A DNA stretch of 64,000 nucleotides from contig BLLK01000058.1 in the NCBI GenBank assembly GCA_021927905.1, forward strand, positions 930,001 to 994,000. Reading direction: 5' to 3'. A model generated the notes under the pieces. The model was given only the letters and a program-made list of their open reading frames with translations. It searched no databases and was not told the origin of the DNA. Positions 10,716-20,677 of the stretch are shown in pieces. Positions within the stretch are counted from its first letter, which is position 1; every line of letters starts with the position of its first letter. Made by a program: the position numbers and the translations under genes. Source of the DNA: Chaetoceros tenuissimus (taxonomy: Eukaryota; Bacillariophyta; Thalassiosirophyceae; Chaetocerotales; Chaetocerotaceae).

Positions 10716-12086
10716 CTAATTTTCTAACTCTTGCCTCAGTTCAAACTCAATTACCTCTTCCAAAGCAACCAAATGAAATTTCACCGAACACTCTCCAAAA
10801 TCTTCGATTTCGATCTTTGTAGATACATCTGGATTGATTTCTTTGTCGTCAGCTTTCGTGTTCCAACGGATTTGAGTATAGTTTTCCATAAATTTTTGAA
10901 GTTGATCTTTGTGAACCTCACTGTTTACTGGAGACGGTGCATTTCCAATGACATACTCAACGTGCTCAAGGCCACTTTTGTAATTTCGACCTTCTTTCGG
11001 AGCTGGAATCTCAATTACTGACACTAATCTAGAGTTGTATACTATTGGTTTCTTCAATTTGAAGTTTGCAATCGATCTCCCGCCTACTTCACTTTCTATA
11101 AGAAGTGCGCAGTTATCCACGGAATTCTTCAACGCATTTACAATTTCCAAGTATTCTTCCATAGATTCTGTTCTCCAGCAAACATGATCCGCATAGAAAG
11201 AAGATACATCAAGACTTTGTTTTAGCAAGTGGGACTCTATCCTTTGTAGAAACGTAGGCACTTGGTCTTCCAAAGTGGCGAAAAATTTATTTGCAAATTT
11301 CTTGCGCTTCTCTTTTTCACGCTTCTTTTTATTCCTTGCAGCATTCTTTCCACTCCCCTCATTCGACTGTTGCTCCTCTTCTTTGATTTCATTTGTCTTT
11401 TCTTGCTCCTCCTTGTCTTTCAGTCTATCTCTGATACGTCTTCTTCTCGTTTTCTCCTCCATTTGTGGCTTTTCTACCTCTTCTTCTTTTGGCCTTTCTG
11501 GTGGCCATTCACTTCCTTGACATCTTTGCTCCAACAAGTTTTGCAGTTCTTCTCGAAAAAGTTCCATTGCTAAAGTATCCTTCTCTATGCAAAATTTGAG
11601 ACTAGATTTTGCACACATGATTCTATGTGCATCTGTAGCTCTCACTCCTCCTGTTGTAATTTCTTCAGAATTCATGAAGCTCACCAATCCAACCAAAATG
11701 GACCTAATGTTCCACATTGGATTCCAAAGTTCTACGAGATGATTTGGTTAGACGACATGAAACACATTCGCAACATAGAAACTAGGAAACGTACCGGGAT
11801 GAAAGTCAGACATGCTGAAGCAAATCTTTTTGTCTTGTTCAAAGCGCCCACTTGGGGTTCTCAAGATTACAGTGGGTGGCTTCATAGGATAGTTGGATGG
11901 AAATTTTAGAACTCCGTGATAAACTCCACCTTCATATGGCGTGTCGTAAAATATCGACCCGTAGAGAATGAAATGAGCATGAAGAAAGTTGGTTTCCAGT
12001 GGCTTTACAAATAGGCCTGGTTCTTTGTTTTTAAGGAGATTCGCATACTCCGATTTCAGCCTCCTTATGGCTACTGCTTGTGCCAT
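10716..12086 (-). CDS. Ubc6/UBE2J-like ubiquitin-conjugating enzyme fused to a YecM-like (VOC-fold) domain
   Basis: Exons 12086-11795 and 11731-10716, joined by a 63-nt GT-AG intron in phase 1, give 435 residues. The N-terminal about 155 residues are an E2 of the Ubc6/UBE2J class: MAQAVAIRRLKSEY helix, FPSNYPMKPP, GRFEQDKKICFSMSDFHP with the active-site Cys, and after the splice ELWNPMWNIRSILVGL. UBE2J enzymes normally end in a tail anchor for ERAD. Here the anchor is replaced by a 100-residue charged Glu/Lys/Arg coiled coil and then, from about residue 245, a domain matching bacterial YecM: YADHVCWR, GGRSIANFKLKKP, VSVIEIPAPKEGRNY and GLEHVEYVIG. The His residues are the candidate metal ligands of the VOC fold. 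I see no membrane segment. The splice restores the E2 motif exactly, so the fusion is supported within one gene, not by an assembly join. Confidence 0.85.
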
Positions 12087-12384
12087 TTTTGTTTAAGATG
12101 AAATGGAAATGGGTAGGATGGTTTGATGGAGAGTGATTTCGATTTTGTTTCAAGTGCACTGAATTAGTTCACCACCTATTAGATCCTCAGTTAGAAGTAC
12201 AATCCGTATTATTGTACGTACGTAGACGATGAAAGGAGGAGCGTAGACATCCTCACGTACGACGTACGAACTAATCTGCCCAGATTGAAGATGTGCCTTT
12301 CACCTCTCATCTTTGTTTCATTTTTCATTTTGAAGGTTGTTTCTTATTTCATTCTTCGCATTTGAATAGCAGCAAGTACCGTAA

Positions 12385-14732
12385 ATGAGATGCACACAAC
12401 TTCTATTGAGTAGCATGGCCAGTTATCAGAAGCTGTCTCGTGCATGGGTCAAGTGCAAAGTTTTTGCACCTGCGTCTAAAGAAATACAAATGGCCATTGA
12501 GAGAACACTTCCTTTGCTGCACGATGATCCTACTGCAGTCCCATTCATATGTCGGTACAGAACAGATGTCATTGAGCCTTTGACAACCAAACATGTCCAT
12601 CATCTCAGCGATTGTATTCAAAAGTATGATTCACTTTCAACGTTGAGGAACAAGATTTTGCCACATTTACAAAGTAAAGATACAGATGACATGGATAACA
12701 AAGAACTGATATCCAGAGTCGAAACTTCAATTTCGAAAACAGAACTTGAAGATATCTATGCACCATTTAAACCCCCTAGTAAAGGATCTCTAGAAGATCG
12801 TATAAGATCAGAGCATCCAGAGCTAGTCCGTGCCATAGACGATTTATGGAGTAAAAAGGATGTGAATAAAAACACAAAGTATACACCACGTGATGCAGCC
12901 ATCACTTTATTGGCAAATAGAATAGCAAATGATGTAGATGTTATAGATGCTATTATGAAACATTGTGAAGCTCATTGTAAAATTTCAACAAAGGCGGCAG
13001 CGAAATCCAAGAAAAGAAAACTTGATGGACAGAAATTGAATTCAAAAGAAACTCATGATAAATACACCATGTATCACGACTTTAGCAATTCATTGAAGTA
13101 CCTTCGTGACCATCAAGTGCTTGCAATAAGAAGAGGTGTTGATAAAAAAGAGTTAAAAATGAGTTTTGAAATAGATAATGGGAGAATAGAGAGAATTATT
13201 GGTGGTGTGATTTCAAGATCGCATCCACTGTATAAAGATGCAATACATGACGCATTTTCTAGATTGTTGCGAAAACGTTGTACTTTGCGTGTGTGGAAAG
13301 ATCGTTGTGCTTTGGCAGAGTCAAGAGCTATTGAGGTTTTCTGTGAGAATCTGTACAAGGCAATGTTAGAACCACCTGCTACTATTTCATCAACTTATAT
13401 CCTTGTATTAGACCCAGGCTTTCAAGCTGGGATCAAATGTGCTATTTTGAAATCTTCTGGTGCTGTTGAAAGATTGGAAACCATCAAATATATGGGTAAT
13501 TCGAGGACTTCAGGTAAAAGACAATTGAAGAAATTGCTTTGTGATGTCAACTCCCTTACAGGTAATAATGATGTCTGCGTTATTCTAGGAAACGGTCATG
13601 GAACCAGAGAAGTTCGTGAACTTGTTTTGGACTCTTCAAAAGAAGCAAACATGCCTGTAGACATTCGCTTGGTAAACGAAGCAGGAGCTAGTGTATGGAG
13701 TGTAACTGAGAACGCAATGGTTGAGTTTCCAAAAGAGACTGCTGCCTCAATAGCGTCTGTATCGATAGGTAGGAGGTTCCTAAATCCACTACATGAACTT
13801 GTAAAAATACCTCCAAGAAGTTTAGGTTTGGGTATGTATCAGCATGATCTATCCATGAAAGACTTGGACAAGAAACTTTCCATCACGTCTACCGAAGCAG
13901 TGGCAGAGGTTGGAGTTGATATCAATATTTGCTCAAAGGAAATTTTAAGTAAAGTCCCATCTCTGAATAGCAAACTATGTACAGAAATAATTGGTAATAG
14001 ACCATTCACCACTAGAGCGGACATACTGAACGTAAAAGGCTTGGGAGAAAAACATATCAAAATTGTGCTGGATTTGTCCGTATAGAAAATGGAAAAGAAG
14101 CTCTTGATAACACGCTTATTCATCCAGAGTCATATGATATTGCAAGATATCTTTTGAAAAAGCTGAATTGGCAATTAGGTAATAAGGACTCTCTACAATT
14201 ATCTGGAAAGAAATCCGAAGATGAAAGAGAAATCATCTGGAGAAAACTTGGCAAAAAGGCATCAAAGAGATTTTCTACACCAGAGGAACGATGTTATACA
14301 ATTATTGAGCAATTATACTATTCTATACTCAATCCAGATCCCCGTTTGCGAAGGACTGAATCTACGGCATTCAATTCGAATTCTATTGCAAATGAAAAGT
14401 CATATTCAAAACTTCCCTCTCATATCACAAATATACAGGAACTTCAAAAGGCTTTGCCATTGAGAGCAATTGCTGGGACAGTAAGAAATGTAGTTGATTT
14501 CGGAGTGTTCATAGACTTTGCTTTTGAACATGATGGATTGCTACATCGATCGAAACTGGGTAATGTCAGTCTTCATTCCTTACTCATTGGGCAAGAGATC
14601 GGCATTGACATTCTTGGCGTTTCCAGCTCAGGTAAAATATCTTTATCACTGCACGGATTGGATTTTCCGATGGAGATACTGGATGACAAATCTAAAACAT
14701 CAAGAGGGAAAAGGAAGCTGTCAAGTAGATGA
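12385..14732 (+). pseudogene. tex: Tex-like S1 RNA-binding transcription accessory protein, frame broken once
   Basis: Two overlapping frames together form one Tex protein of about 782 residues. The first (12385-14085) has the Tex N-terminus (VPFICRYRTDVIEPL, then TELEDIYAPFKPPSKG), the YqgF/RNase H-like core (ILVLDPGFQAGIKCAIL, NEAGASVWSV) and the helix-hairpin-helix (VKGLGEK). It then ends early at a TAG. The rest of the hairpin region (QNCAGFVRIENG, LDNTLIHPESY) and the S1 domain (AIAGTVRNVVDFGVFIDF) lie in the next frame up to 14732. The shift maps to an A5 run at 14048-14052; a sixth A would restore the family pattern. No intron signals could explain it. It is either a real inactivating mutation or a sequencing error in the homopolymer. 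Tex-family proteins bind nucleic acid and act in transcription; the bacterial-like gene in this nuclear context may serve an organelle. Translation may begin at Met 12385 or 12415. Confidence 0.85.
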
Positions 14733-15370
14733 GCGGTATTTATGAGATGAATTTTAAAGTAATTATCAAAGTGCATCAATGATTGTACTTTGTATCTACT
14801 TAGACTTTAGTTTCATTGCGATGAATTATATATGGATTGATTCCTTGAAACTTGCAAGTATTTACTTGTAAGTTTCAAGGAATTGGTGAAACGCTTTATG
14901 GAACGTTCGCTTTGATGTCTAATCAGCACGGGGTTAGCGTGTGCTTATTTATTATTTATTTATTTTTGAAAGTTCGACATCCCATTCAGTTCTTCAACAT
15001 TAAGAAATTCTCCGAAACAATCTTTACCGATAACCGCGAGATTGCAGTTCGTCCGAGAAACTGGATCTCTCTTCTTCTCTCCATTCCCGCGGAATATGAG
15101 GCCTATCTTGACATTCCTAAAATATCTTCAAGACCTTTTCATGTCTACTTTTGTTAAATAAATTATCTTGTAACTTTATTCCGTTGATAGTGAAGACGTT
15201 CACAGATTTTTCGGTCTATCTTTACCGATTACCGCTCGTCAAACCATTACACATGTCGGTACTAACTGCTGAATAGTAAAGCACAGTACATGCATTCCCT
15301 TTTTGAGCAATTGGGACACCTATCGATATCACATTGTAGTCTTATCCCTCTTCCTAATTAAAAAAAAAGG
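14733..15370. other. Intergenic region with a strong hairpin
   Basis: No supported gene. It contains the 38-nt hairpin at 14843-14880, shortly downstream of the Tex stop. The 305-nt frame at 14852-15157 starts inside that hairpin and has no family signal. An A8 run and a short AT-rich stretch precede the next gene's ATG at 15371. Confidence 0.5.
14843..14880. repeat. 38-nt near-perfect hairpin
   Basis: Arms of 18 nt (CCTTGAAACTTGCAAGTA and its complement with one mismatch) surround a 2-nt TT loop. It lies 111 bp after the Tex stop codon. It could be an RNA 3'-end structure or the relic of a small palindromic insertion. Confidence 0.8.
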
Positions 15371-16234
15371 ATGACTAAAGTAACTCGAGTGATATGCACT
15401 CATAAGCCATATTTTGGATTCAACGACCATGAATTGACTTCTCCAGAGTCGATAGAAGATGAGTCTAGGTTTTGCGAACTAGCTCGCAGAGAAATAGAAA
15501 AACTCAGCCAAGTCTACAGAGTAGAAGAAAGGATAATACTCAAGTACCTGCTCAAAATAAAAAGTTTCACAAAGGAGAATCCAACAGATCCTTATGAAAA
15601 TCCCGAAAACATTATCCGCCTGAAAGCTAGTGATGAAAAACTCCGAGGTCGAACTCAGAACCTTAATGAATTGATACAGAACTCCTTATCCAAGTATGAA
15701 AGAGCACTGAAGATCTATGATGACCACAACTGCACAAACATAAGAGAAACAAAGATGGAGGAATTTCGAGCAGAGTGTGAATTTCTTGACTGTGCAAAGC
15801 TAGATGCCATCCTTGTGAAACTAGATCAACTAGGTGAGTGTCATGGGGAATTATTCGATCCACAGCTGTTTTGATAATGATCTTATTGCTAATCATATCT
15901 TTCCATTCTTAAATAAACAGGTATAGCAGACTTGCCACTATGTGTTAAAATGAATAGTGATACCTCTAATTCTACCGGTACCACTTTGGAGGCCATGTCC
16001 GCTTTGCCGACCAATATATCTAACTTATCAACTTCAACTACACTCAAATTTTATCGAGCTCACGACAGCAAGGTTCCTTCGAGTGGCCATATTTCATCGG
16101 TCGTACACAAACAAGTCCTTCCAAATGCAAACGCTAATAGTGACAGTGGTAAGAAGAAGACCTCGAAGAAGGACAAGAGTAATTTGATGAACAAGTTAAA
16201 GGTACTTCTTCGTTTGAAATTAAAGAAAAAATAA
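15371..16234 (+). CDS. Uncharacterised protein, member 2 of the local paralogous family
   Basis: Two exons, 15371-15833 and 15921-16234, joined by an 87-nt GT-AG intron in phase 1, give 258 residues. The N-terminal YFGFNDHELTS corresponds to F(I/L)GID in members 1 and 3; VYRVEERIILKY corresponds to LQREKRIYI; and IYDDHN corresponds to FDAHH/FDAYH. The first exon ends LVKLDQLG, with the intron inside the Gly codon, at the same place and phase as in member 3. The second exon encodes a Ser/Thr-rich stretch and a strongly basic end (GKKKTSKKDKSNLMNKLKV, then LRLKLKKK). There is no signal peptide or membrane segment. The function is unknown; this is the most divergent of the three. Confidence 0.72.
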
Positions 16235-16387
16235 TTGTTGTGTTGATTATTGATATGAAGGAAATGATTGTTGCACTGATAATTAATATAAACGAATTAT
16301 TTCATGTGAAAGCATCAAGTGTTCCAAGTAAATTTCCTTTATAATTGTTTAATTTATTAGCAAGCCAAGAATATAAGGTACATTTGC

Positions 16388-17899
16388 CTATCGAGGTCCG
16401 AATTTTGGACCTCCGCTTGGTCTTCCGTGCCCAGAAGGTCTATAACCACCGCCCGTTCCAGGATTTGCTCTTTGCCATCTCCTTCTTCTATCTGCTGCCA
16501 TTTCTTCCATCTTCTGAATATTTTCGAATGCTATGTGTCTCTTTTCGGTAGCTCGGGACTTTGCCCTTCCTCTGTAAATAGAGCTTTGTAATTTTCTAGA
16601 CAAATTCTGTCTGGCGGTCGTAAGAGCACTAGTAGTGATTGAGTTGGCCATCATGGAACACATGTTTGATGCTAGTTTTGTGTTGATGCTCTTCCCACCC
16701 TTTGGAAATAGTAAAGTCACAGAAACAGTGATGGTGGCTTCATCATCTTCATCCACCCCCTTTTCAATTGTAACCTTGAGCTCACCATCGAAGTGGCCAC
16801 CTTGCAAAGTGTAGTAAAGTACTGACAAAGAATCTTCTGATTTCTCATCTGAAGCAACACGAAGAGGTTGCAGTCCATATCGCTTGAAACTTCCCATGGA
16901 CTTGAGAGCAAGTATAGCCTTATCTTTCTTGTTTCCTCTTGAGAGAAAAGTTAATGGGGTGGAGGAAGAACCAACAAATTCTGAGAAGCGTCTCGCCGTG
17001 ATGATATTCTCTGCAGAGTTGAATGCAAGGTCTACTGCATCTTGCCAAGCCTTATTCTCAATCATCTCCATGAGATCTTCTTCACATATATCAGCGTCTT
17101 TTCCCTTTTCTTGTTCATGTAAAAGCTCCAGCTCCTCTTCAGTCGGGAGCAAAACTTCAAATGGGACAATTTTCTTGGCGACTACTGCTGCAGATATCTT
17201 CTTCTTTTCATTCTTAGACAGTTTCGGGATAGCTATACCTTTATCATCAAAATCGTCCACAGCATCTTCATCAAAGACACTAAACAAAACACTCTTTTTC
17301 AGTTTACTCTTGCTCTCTTTTAATGCGTCAAACTTATCACTCAATAGGTAATTTGATAAATATTCAGTAGGAGGCGGTAACAATGTCGTTATTCCCTTGG
17401 ATGGAATCAATACACCGTTTCGTGGTGCAGAGTACATTACATATAGAATGGAAAATAATGCAAGAGATATCATGGTAGCCGATCGAGGATTAGCTTTTGC
17501 CGACTTTCCAGCCAATAGTACGATACTTCCCATGAGACGAAACATTCGTCTTGGTAATGAGTCCAGAGCAGATGGTGCACCTCCTCCGCCACCGCCTGCC
17601 ATTTGCATGTCTCTTCTATTTCTCATGAGTAGATCGCCCAATTCTTGTGGAGACATTCCATTGGACTCAGCAACTTTGATGAGGGTAGCTTGTGGGTCAG
17701 GTGACTGAGCTATTTGTTGATCAAGTTGTAATAACTGATTCCGTTGATTTTGAGAGAGAGGAAGGGGTCCATCCGTACTCCCAGTGTCTTTATCAGGTGC
17801 AGCTGTGAACGTTGCTTCCAGTGCTTGAGCGGGAAATAGAATTGTGAGACATAGTAGAAGGATTGGGAACAGATTCCTCAACGACAGGAAAAGCTTCAT
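16388..17899 (-). CDS. Uncharacterised secretory-pathway membrane protein
   Basis: A single-exon protein of 503 residues. It begins with a signal peptide (MKLFLSLRNLFPILLLCLTI, ending near PAQALEA). Residues about 30-110 are Gln-rich and then Gly-rich (GGGGGG). One membrane segment lies at about 141-156 (MISLALFSILYVMY). It is followed by a large, charged, soluble domain that includes LLPTEEELELLHEQEKGK and ends in an Arg/Gly/Pro-rich tail (GGGYRPSGHGRPSGGPKFG). I recognise no catalytic motif. The topology predicted is a single-pass protein with the large domain on the opposite side from the signal cleavage site. A membrane of the ER or of the complex plastid is possible. The reading frame and composition are clearly coding. 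Confidence 0.75.
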   Translation of the reverse strand: MKLFLSLRNLFPILLLCLTILFPAQALEATFTAAPDKDTGSTDGPLPLSQNQRNQLLQLDQQIAQSPDPQATLIKVAESNGMSPQELGDLLMRNRRDMQMAGGGGGGAPSALDSLPRRMFRLMGSIVLLAGKSAKANPRSATMISLALFSILYVMYSAPRNGVLIPSKGITTLLPPPTEYLSNYLLSDKFDALKESKSKLKKSVLFSVFDEDAVDDFDDKGIAIPKLSKNEKKKISAAVVAKKIVPFEVLLPTEEELELLHEQEKGKDADICEEDLMEMIENKAWQDAVDLAFNSAENIITARRFSEFVGSSSTPLTFLSRGNKKDKAILALKSMGSFKRYGLQPLRVASDEKSEDSLSVLYYTLQGGHFDGELKVTIEKGVDEDDEATITVSVTLLFPKGGKSINTKLASNMCSMMANSITTSALTTARQNLSRKLQSSIYRGRAKSRATEKRHIAFENIQKMEEMAADRRRRWQRANPGTGGGYRPSGHGRPSGGPKFGPR

Positions 17900-18234
17900 C
17901 TTTCTTTCTTTTACGTATGGTTAAGATTCTGAGTTTTGCTTCCAGAACTCAATTGCCAAAAGATGTAAGCAAAAGATGTTGAATATTTGTATTCAATGGA
18001 AGTCCGTCCCCCGTCTGTGTATTGAACAAGTACTAGGAGATGAAATAATGAGCGGTGCAGCGGGGAAAAAGAGGTCCTTTTGCGTCTGTCCATATTATCG
18101 TACGTACTAATAGAATAGTATCGTACTAATGGTACTGAAAATCTACAACCTACAACAGTTCAAACTTTGATGTGATGATGTTGTTGATGCGGATGTTGAT
18201 TTCAAATTAGAATAGCGTAGAACTTTTTGTGTTC
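17900..18234. promoter_or_regulatory. Divergent intergenic region
   Basis: 335 bp between two divergent genes (minus strand from 17899, plus strand from 18235), so it must carry both promoters. It contains TATCGTACGTACTAATAG followed 10 bp later by GTATCGTACTAATGG, a near-direct repeat centred on 18110. No canonical TATA box stands out. Confidence 0.4.
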
Positions 18235-19598
18235 ATGAATGAAGAAGCCAGTGTTGAAGAGAAAGAAGTGAACCCTATACTCCCACAATCTCAAGAGTCT
18301 GTAAGAGAAATAGAGAATATGAAGGAACAAGACGCCAAACACAAAGTCGGCTATTTATGGAAATTACATTTCTTCGTAGGTTTCCTGACTCTTTGCTTTG
18401 GTATCATGTGCAATGGCGGTCGGTAAGATATTCTTTTTTATCTCCTAATCATCAAGATGCGACAAATAATTCACAGAGTTTTCCAGTAAATATATCGCAG
18501 TTGATCACAGTAAATATGAATCGAGACAATGTGATAAGTTATTTGTAAACGTTTATTCAACTTCTGCTGATGAAGAAGGAGCTTTGATTTGTTGTAGAGA
18601 TGACAATACAAACTCCTTTTCTGAGATCATGACATATGAAGGTTTTCTTTGCAATAAAAAGGTAAATATGAATATATGTAGATATTTGTAGCCCATAGTA
18701 TTTCCCAAGAAGAAGCTCATTCTTGTTACCAAACCTTCGTAGTTGAAATCAATGCCTCTTGCGAAAGCCTTGACGAGGTATCCAGACTCATGGCTATTGC
18801 CGCTTATACCCCTTGCATTAAGAATGGTAATAATATTCTTTGGTAAATTACTGAATAGACCCCATCCACATCCACATGATTTATGGTAAGAACCAGGTTA
18901 CAATCTTTAATATTTTATAAAAATATATTATTCACACCGTTTCTGTGACTAGGACTTCGACAAAAAGATTGCTATTTTTATGTTCCATTTTTATGGTACG
19001 AGGATGGGGACTTTATGTTTTCCTCAACATGGTGGAAGATATAGTTCTTTCCTCAAACATATTATCATCACCAACGCGCGAAGCTGTTATGGAAACGACA
19101 AATCTTGATTCGTGCTGGTTTTCACCCCTGTTCAAAAGTTGGCAAAGAAAATTTAGTGAAGAAGGCGACAAATGTTATGGAGTGGAGTTTGACTTTTCTG
19201 ATCATGTGGTGCTATTTTTCTCACATTCTTACCCAACCATGATATTTGAAGCTATGTTTTGTTTCTTGGTGCCATTTATTCCAAAAGAAAGAAATCATCT
19301 CAATACGAGTCCATACATCAAGCAGCCAGGCGGATTTCACCGTGTGTTGGAATACTTCTTGGAGACTGTCCTACCTATTGGTCTACTTCTTATGTTTTTA
19401 TACCTGAACATGCTGACACTGCTTGCAGTCCACTCTACGGTAGCATATTATCATTCCATAGGAGAAGTTGTGGTGGGATATATCATTAGTTTATTCATAC
19501 AGATCCCAGTGGGATTTATTATCTATGCAGATGGGAAATGGAAGAATATTCGTTCTTTGGTTGGATATCCCAAGGATAGGGATCATCATCTCGATTGA
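18235..19598 (+). CDS. FIT (fat storage-inducing transmembrane)-like ER protein
   Basis: A multi-exon gene. Exon 1 is 18235-18422 (MNEEASVEEKEV, then membrane segment KLHFFVGFLTLCFGIMC). Exon 2 is about 18487-18661 (Cys-containing luminal loop). One or two short exons lie between 18692 and 18895. The last exon is 18953-19598. I cannot place the middle splice sites with certainty; a frame HSISQEEAHSCYQTFVVEIN at about 18694 is clearly coding. The last exon carries four or five hydrophobic segments, the FIT-type motif FDFSDHVVLFF and the second motif TVAYYHSIGEVVVGYI. The His in each matches the two catalytic His of FIT2. FIT proteins are ER enzymes that cleave acyl-CoA and promote lipid-droplet budding. 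Everything from 18692 onward is duplicated downstream of the retrotransposon; this left copy is the complete one. Confidence 0.55.
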
Positions 19599-20306
19599 TA
19601 TCGCAAATTTGCCGATAAAAGAATCAACTGAATCTAGTTCAATTCTTTCACGTTTCGTTCATATCAATGACTAAAACTGCCTCATACAAGACTGAAATGG
19701 CAATTTATGAACGTTCTTTTTCGAAAACCGATCAACGGAGTATCATTTTTCCAAGTCGTGTTGGATCCTGTGACAGGGCGTGACTTGTCTCTCTTAATTA
19801 TTTGAAAAGTTGGATCCTATCAGTTTGATACTCAAACCACTACACGATTAAATTTTGTCACTGTGACAGCTATTTGTGAACATTATGTGAATGCAATGAA
19901 TAACGATGACGAAAATCTGCACCGCCGGCGTAGGCAAAATTGAGAGCACAACCGATCTCACAAATAATTTGGAGGCGATTCTCAAAATTATCAGGTTTAG
20001 TCCATACATAAATCATGAATAGATATACATTTATACTTCTTGTACATACTCTTTCGTTCCCTGAAGTTGCACTGGTAAGGAAGTATCTTATTTAGACTTA
20101 CATGAATCTTTGTACTATTGAGCAAGCTGATGATCTTTTACTTTCTTCAGAGTAACTTAGATGGAGACGGAAATAGAAAACTTGCAAGTCGAGTAGAGAT
20201 CACTAATAGACCCTGCATAGGTCTACTTCGGCCTGAGACAGTGAATATTGGTGGAAAGAAGGGTCAATCTAAAATGTTTTGTGAGACAAGTAATGGTGAA
20301 TTGTAT
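18692..20306. repeat. Left copy of a 1,615-bp perfect direct repeat flanking the retrotransposon
   Basis: This sequence recurs at 25970-27584 with a constant offset of 7,278 bp and no difference that I can find, including several identical reading frames. It starts inside the FIT-like gene, runs through the intergenic region and ends inside exon 2 of the M11 protease gene. The repeat ends exactly where the retrotransposon begins (20307), and the right copy begins exactly where the element ends (25969). That is the arrangement expected of a target-site duplication, but of extraordinary length. Confidence 0.93.
19599..20014. other. Intergenic region (left copy) between the FIT-like gene and the truncated protease start
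   Basis: 416 bp without a gene, identical to 26877-27292. In the right copy this is the promoter region of the M11 protease gene. It contains a GTTGGATCCT motif twice (about 19760 and 19810). Nothing else is evident. Confidence 0.5.
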
Positions 20307-20402
20307 GGTTTAGGTTTAGGTTTAGGTTATCGTTCTATTACACTTGAGCATGCTACCACCGGTCCCACTATGACGCCACTCCACTGGGGAGGACAGTGTT
20401 AG
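20015..20402 (+). pseudogene. 5' fragment of the M11 metalloprotease gene, cut off by the retrotransposon
   Basis: This is the left-hand copy of the protease gene start. Exon 1 (20015-20074) encodes the signal peptide MNRYTFILLVHTLSFPEVAL. Exon 2 starts at 20151 after the same GT-AG intron. At 20306 the duplicated sequence ends and the frame runs into the retrotransposon tail (GLGLGLGY from the TTTAGG repeats), stopping at 20402. A product of about 103 residues would have a signal peptide but no catalytic domain. It is a by-product of the insertion. Confidence 0.85.
20307..20329. repeat. TTTAGG microsatellite at the retrotransposon 3' end
   Basis: The plus strand reads GG(TTTAGG)3TT directly at the junction with the duplicated host sequence. 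In the element's sense orientation this is a CCTAAA tail, the place where other LINEs have poly(A) or a short repeat. It resembles a telomere unit but is short and internal. Confidence 0.85.
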
Positions 20403-20609
20403 AAGATGTTTTGTAGCACGCCTCGGGACCATGATCACATAGGATGAGGAGTGCCGCACGTCACTTTGCGTGCCGCGTGCACTCGACCTCCTTTAGACGA
20501 GATCGGGGACACTGACGGAGAAAGGTGCTCCTATCCATGCCCCGGTTACAAAGGAGTCCTCCAGGCGAGGAGTACTCCTAGGGGTAGGTCACCAATCCAC
20601 CACCAATTT

Positions 20610-20639
20610 GTGGAGCTGCTGCCGAGGCAGCTGCTCCAC
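20610..20639. repeat. Hairpin in the 3' UTR of the retrotransposon
   Basis: A 30-nt inverted repeat (GTGGAGCTGCTGCC, GA loop, GGCAGCTGCTCCAC) with 14-bp arms and one mismatch lies about 300 nt from the element's 3' end. LINE reverse transcriptases often recognise such a 3' stem-loop in their own RNA, so this is a candidate recognition structure. Confidence 0.7.
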
Positions 20640-20677
20640 TGGTTCGATATATACCCAGGCTATTCCTTGTTCCTGTT

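Noticed and set aside
14852-15157. Frame of 101 codons after the Tex gene
   Set aside because: Starts inside a hairpin, no family features and no codon structure.
18662-18691. A 20-29 nt intron in the FIT-like gene whose acceptor coincides with the duplication border
   Set aside because: The frame after the 18691 acceptor does not fit and the alternative intron is only 20 nt; I left the middle exons of this gene unresolved.
20307-20329. TTTAGG repeats as an interstitial telomere
   Set aside because: Only about three units, placed exactly at the 3' border of a LINE-like element; a retrotransposon tail explains them better.
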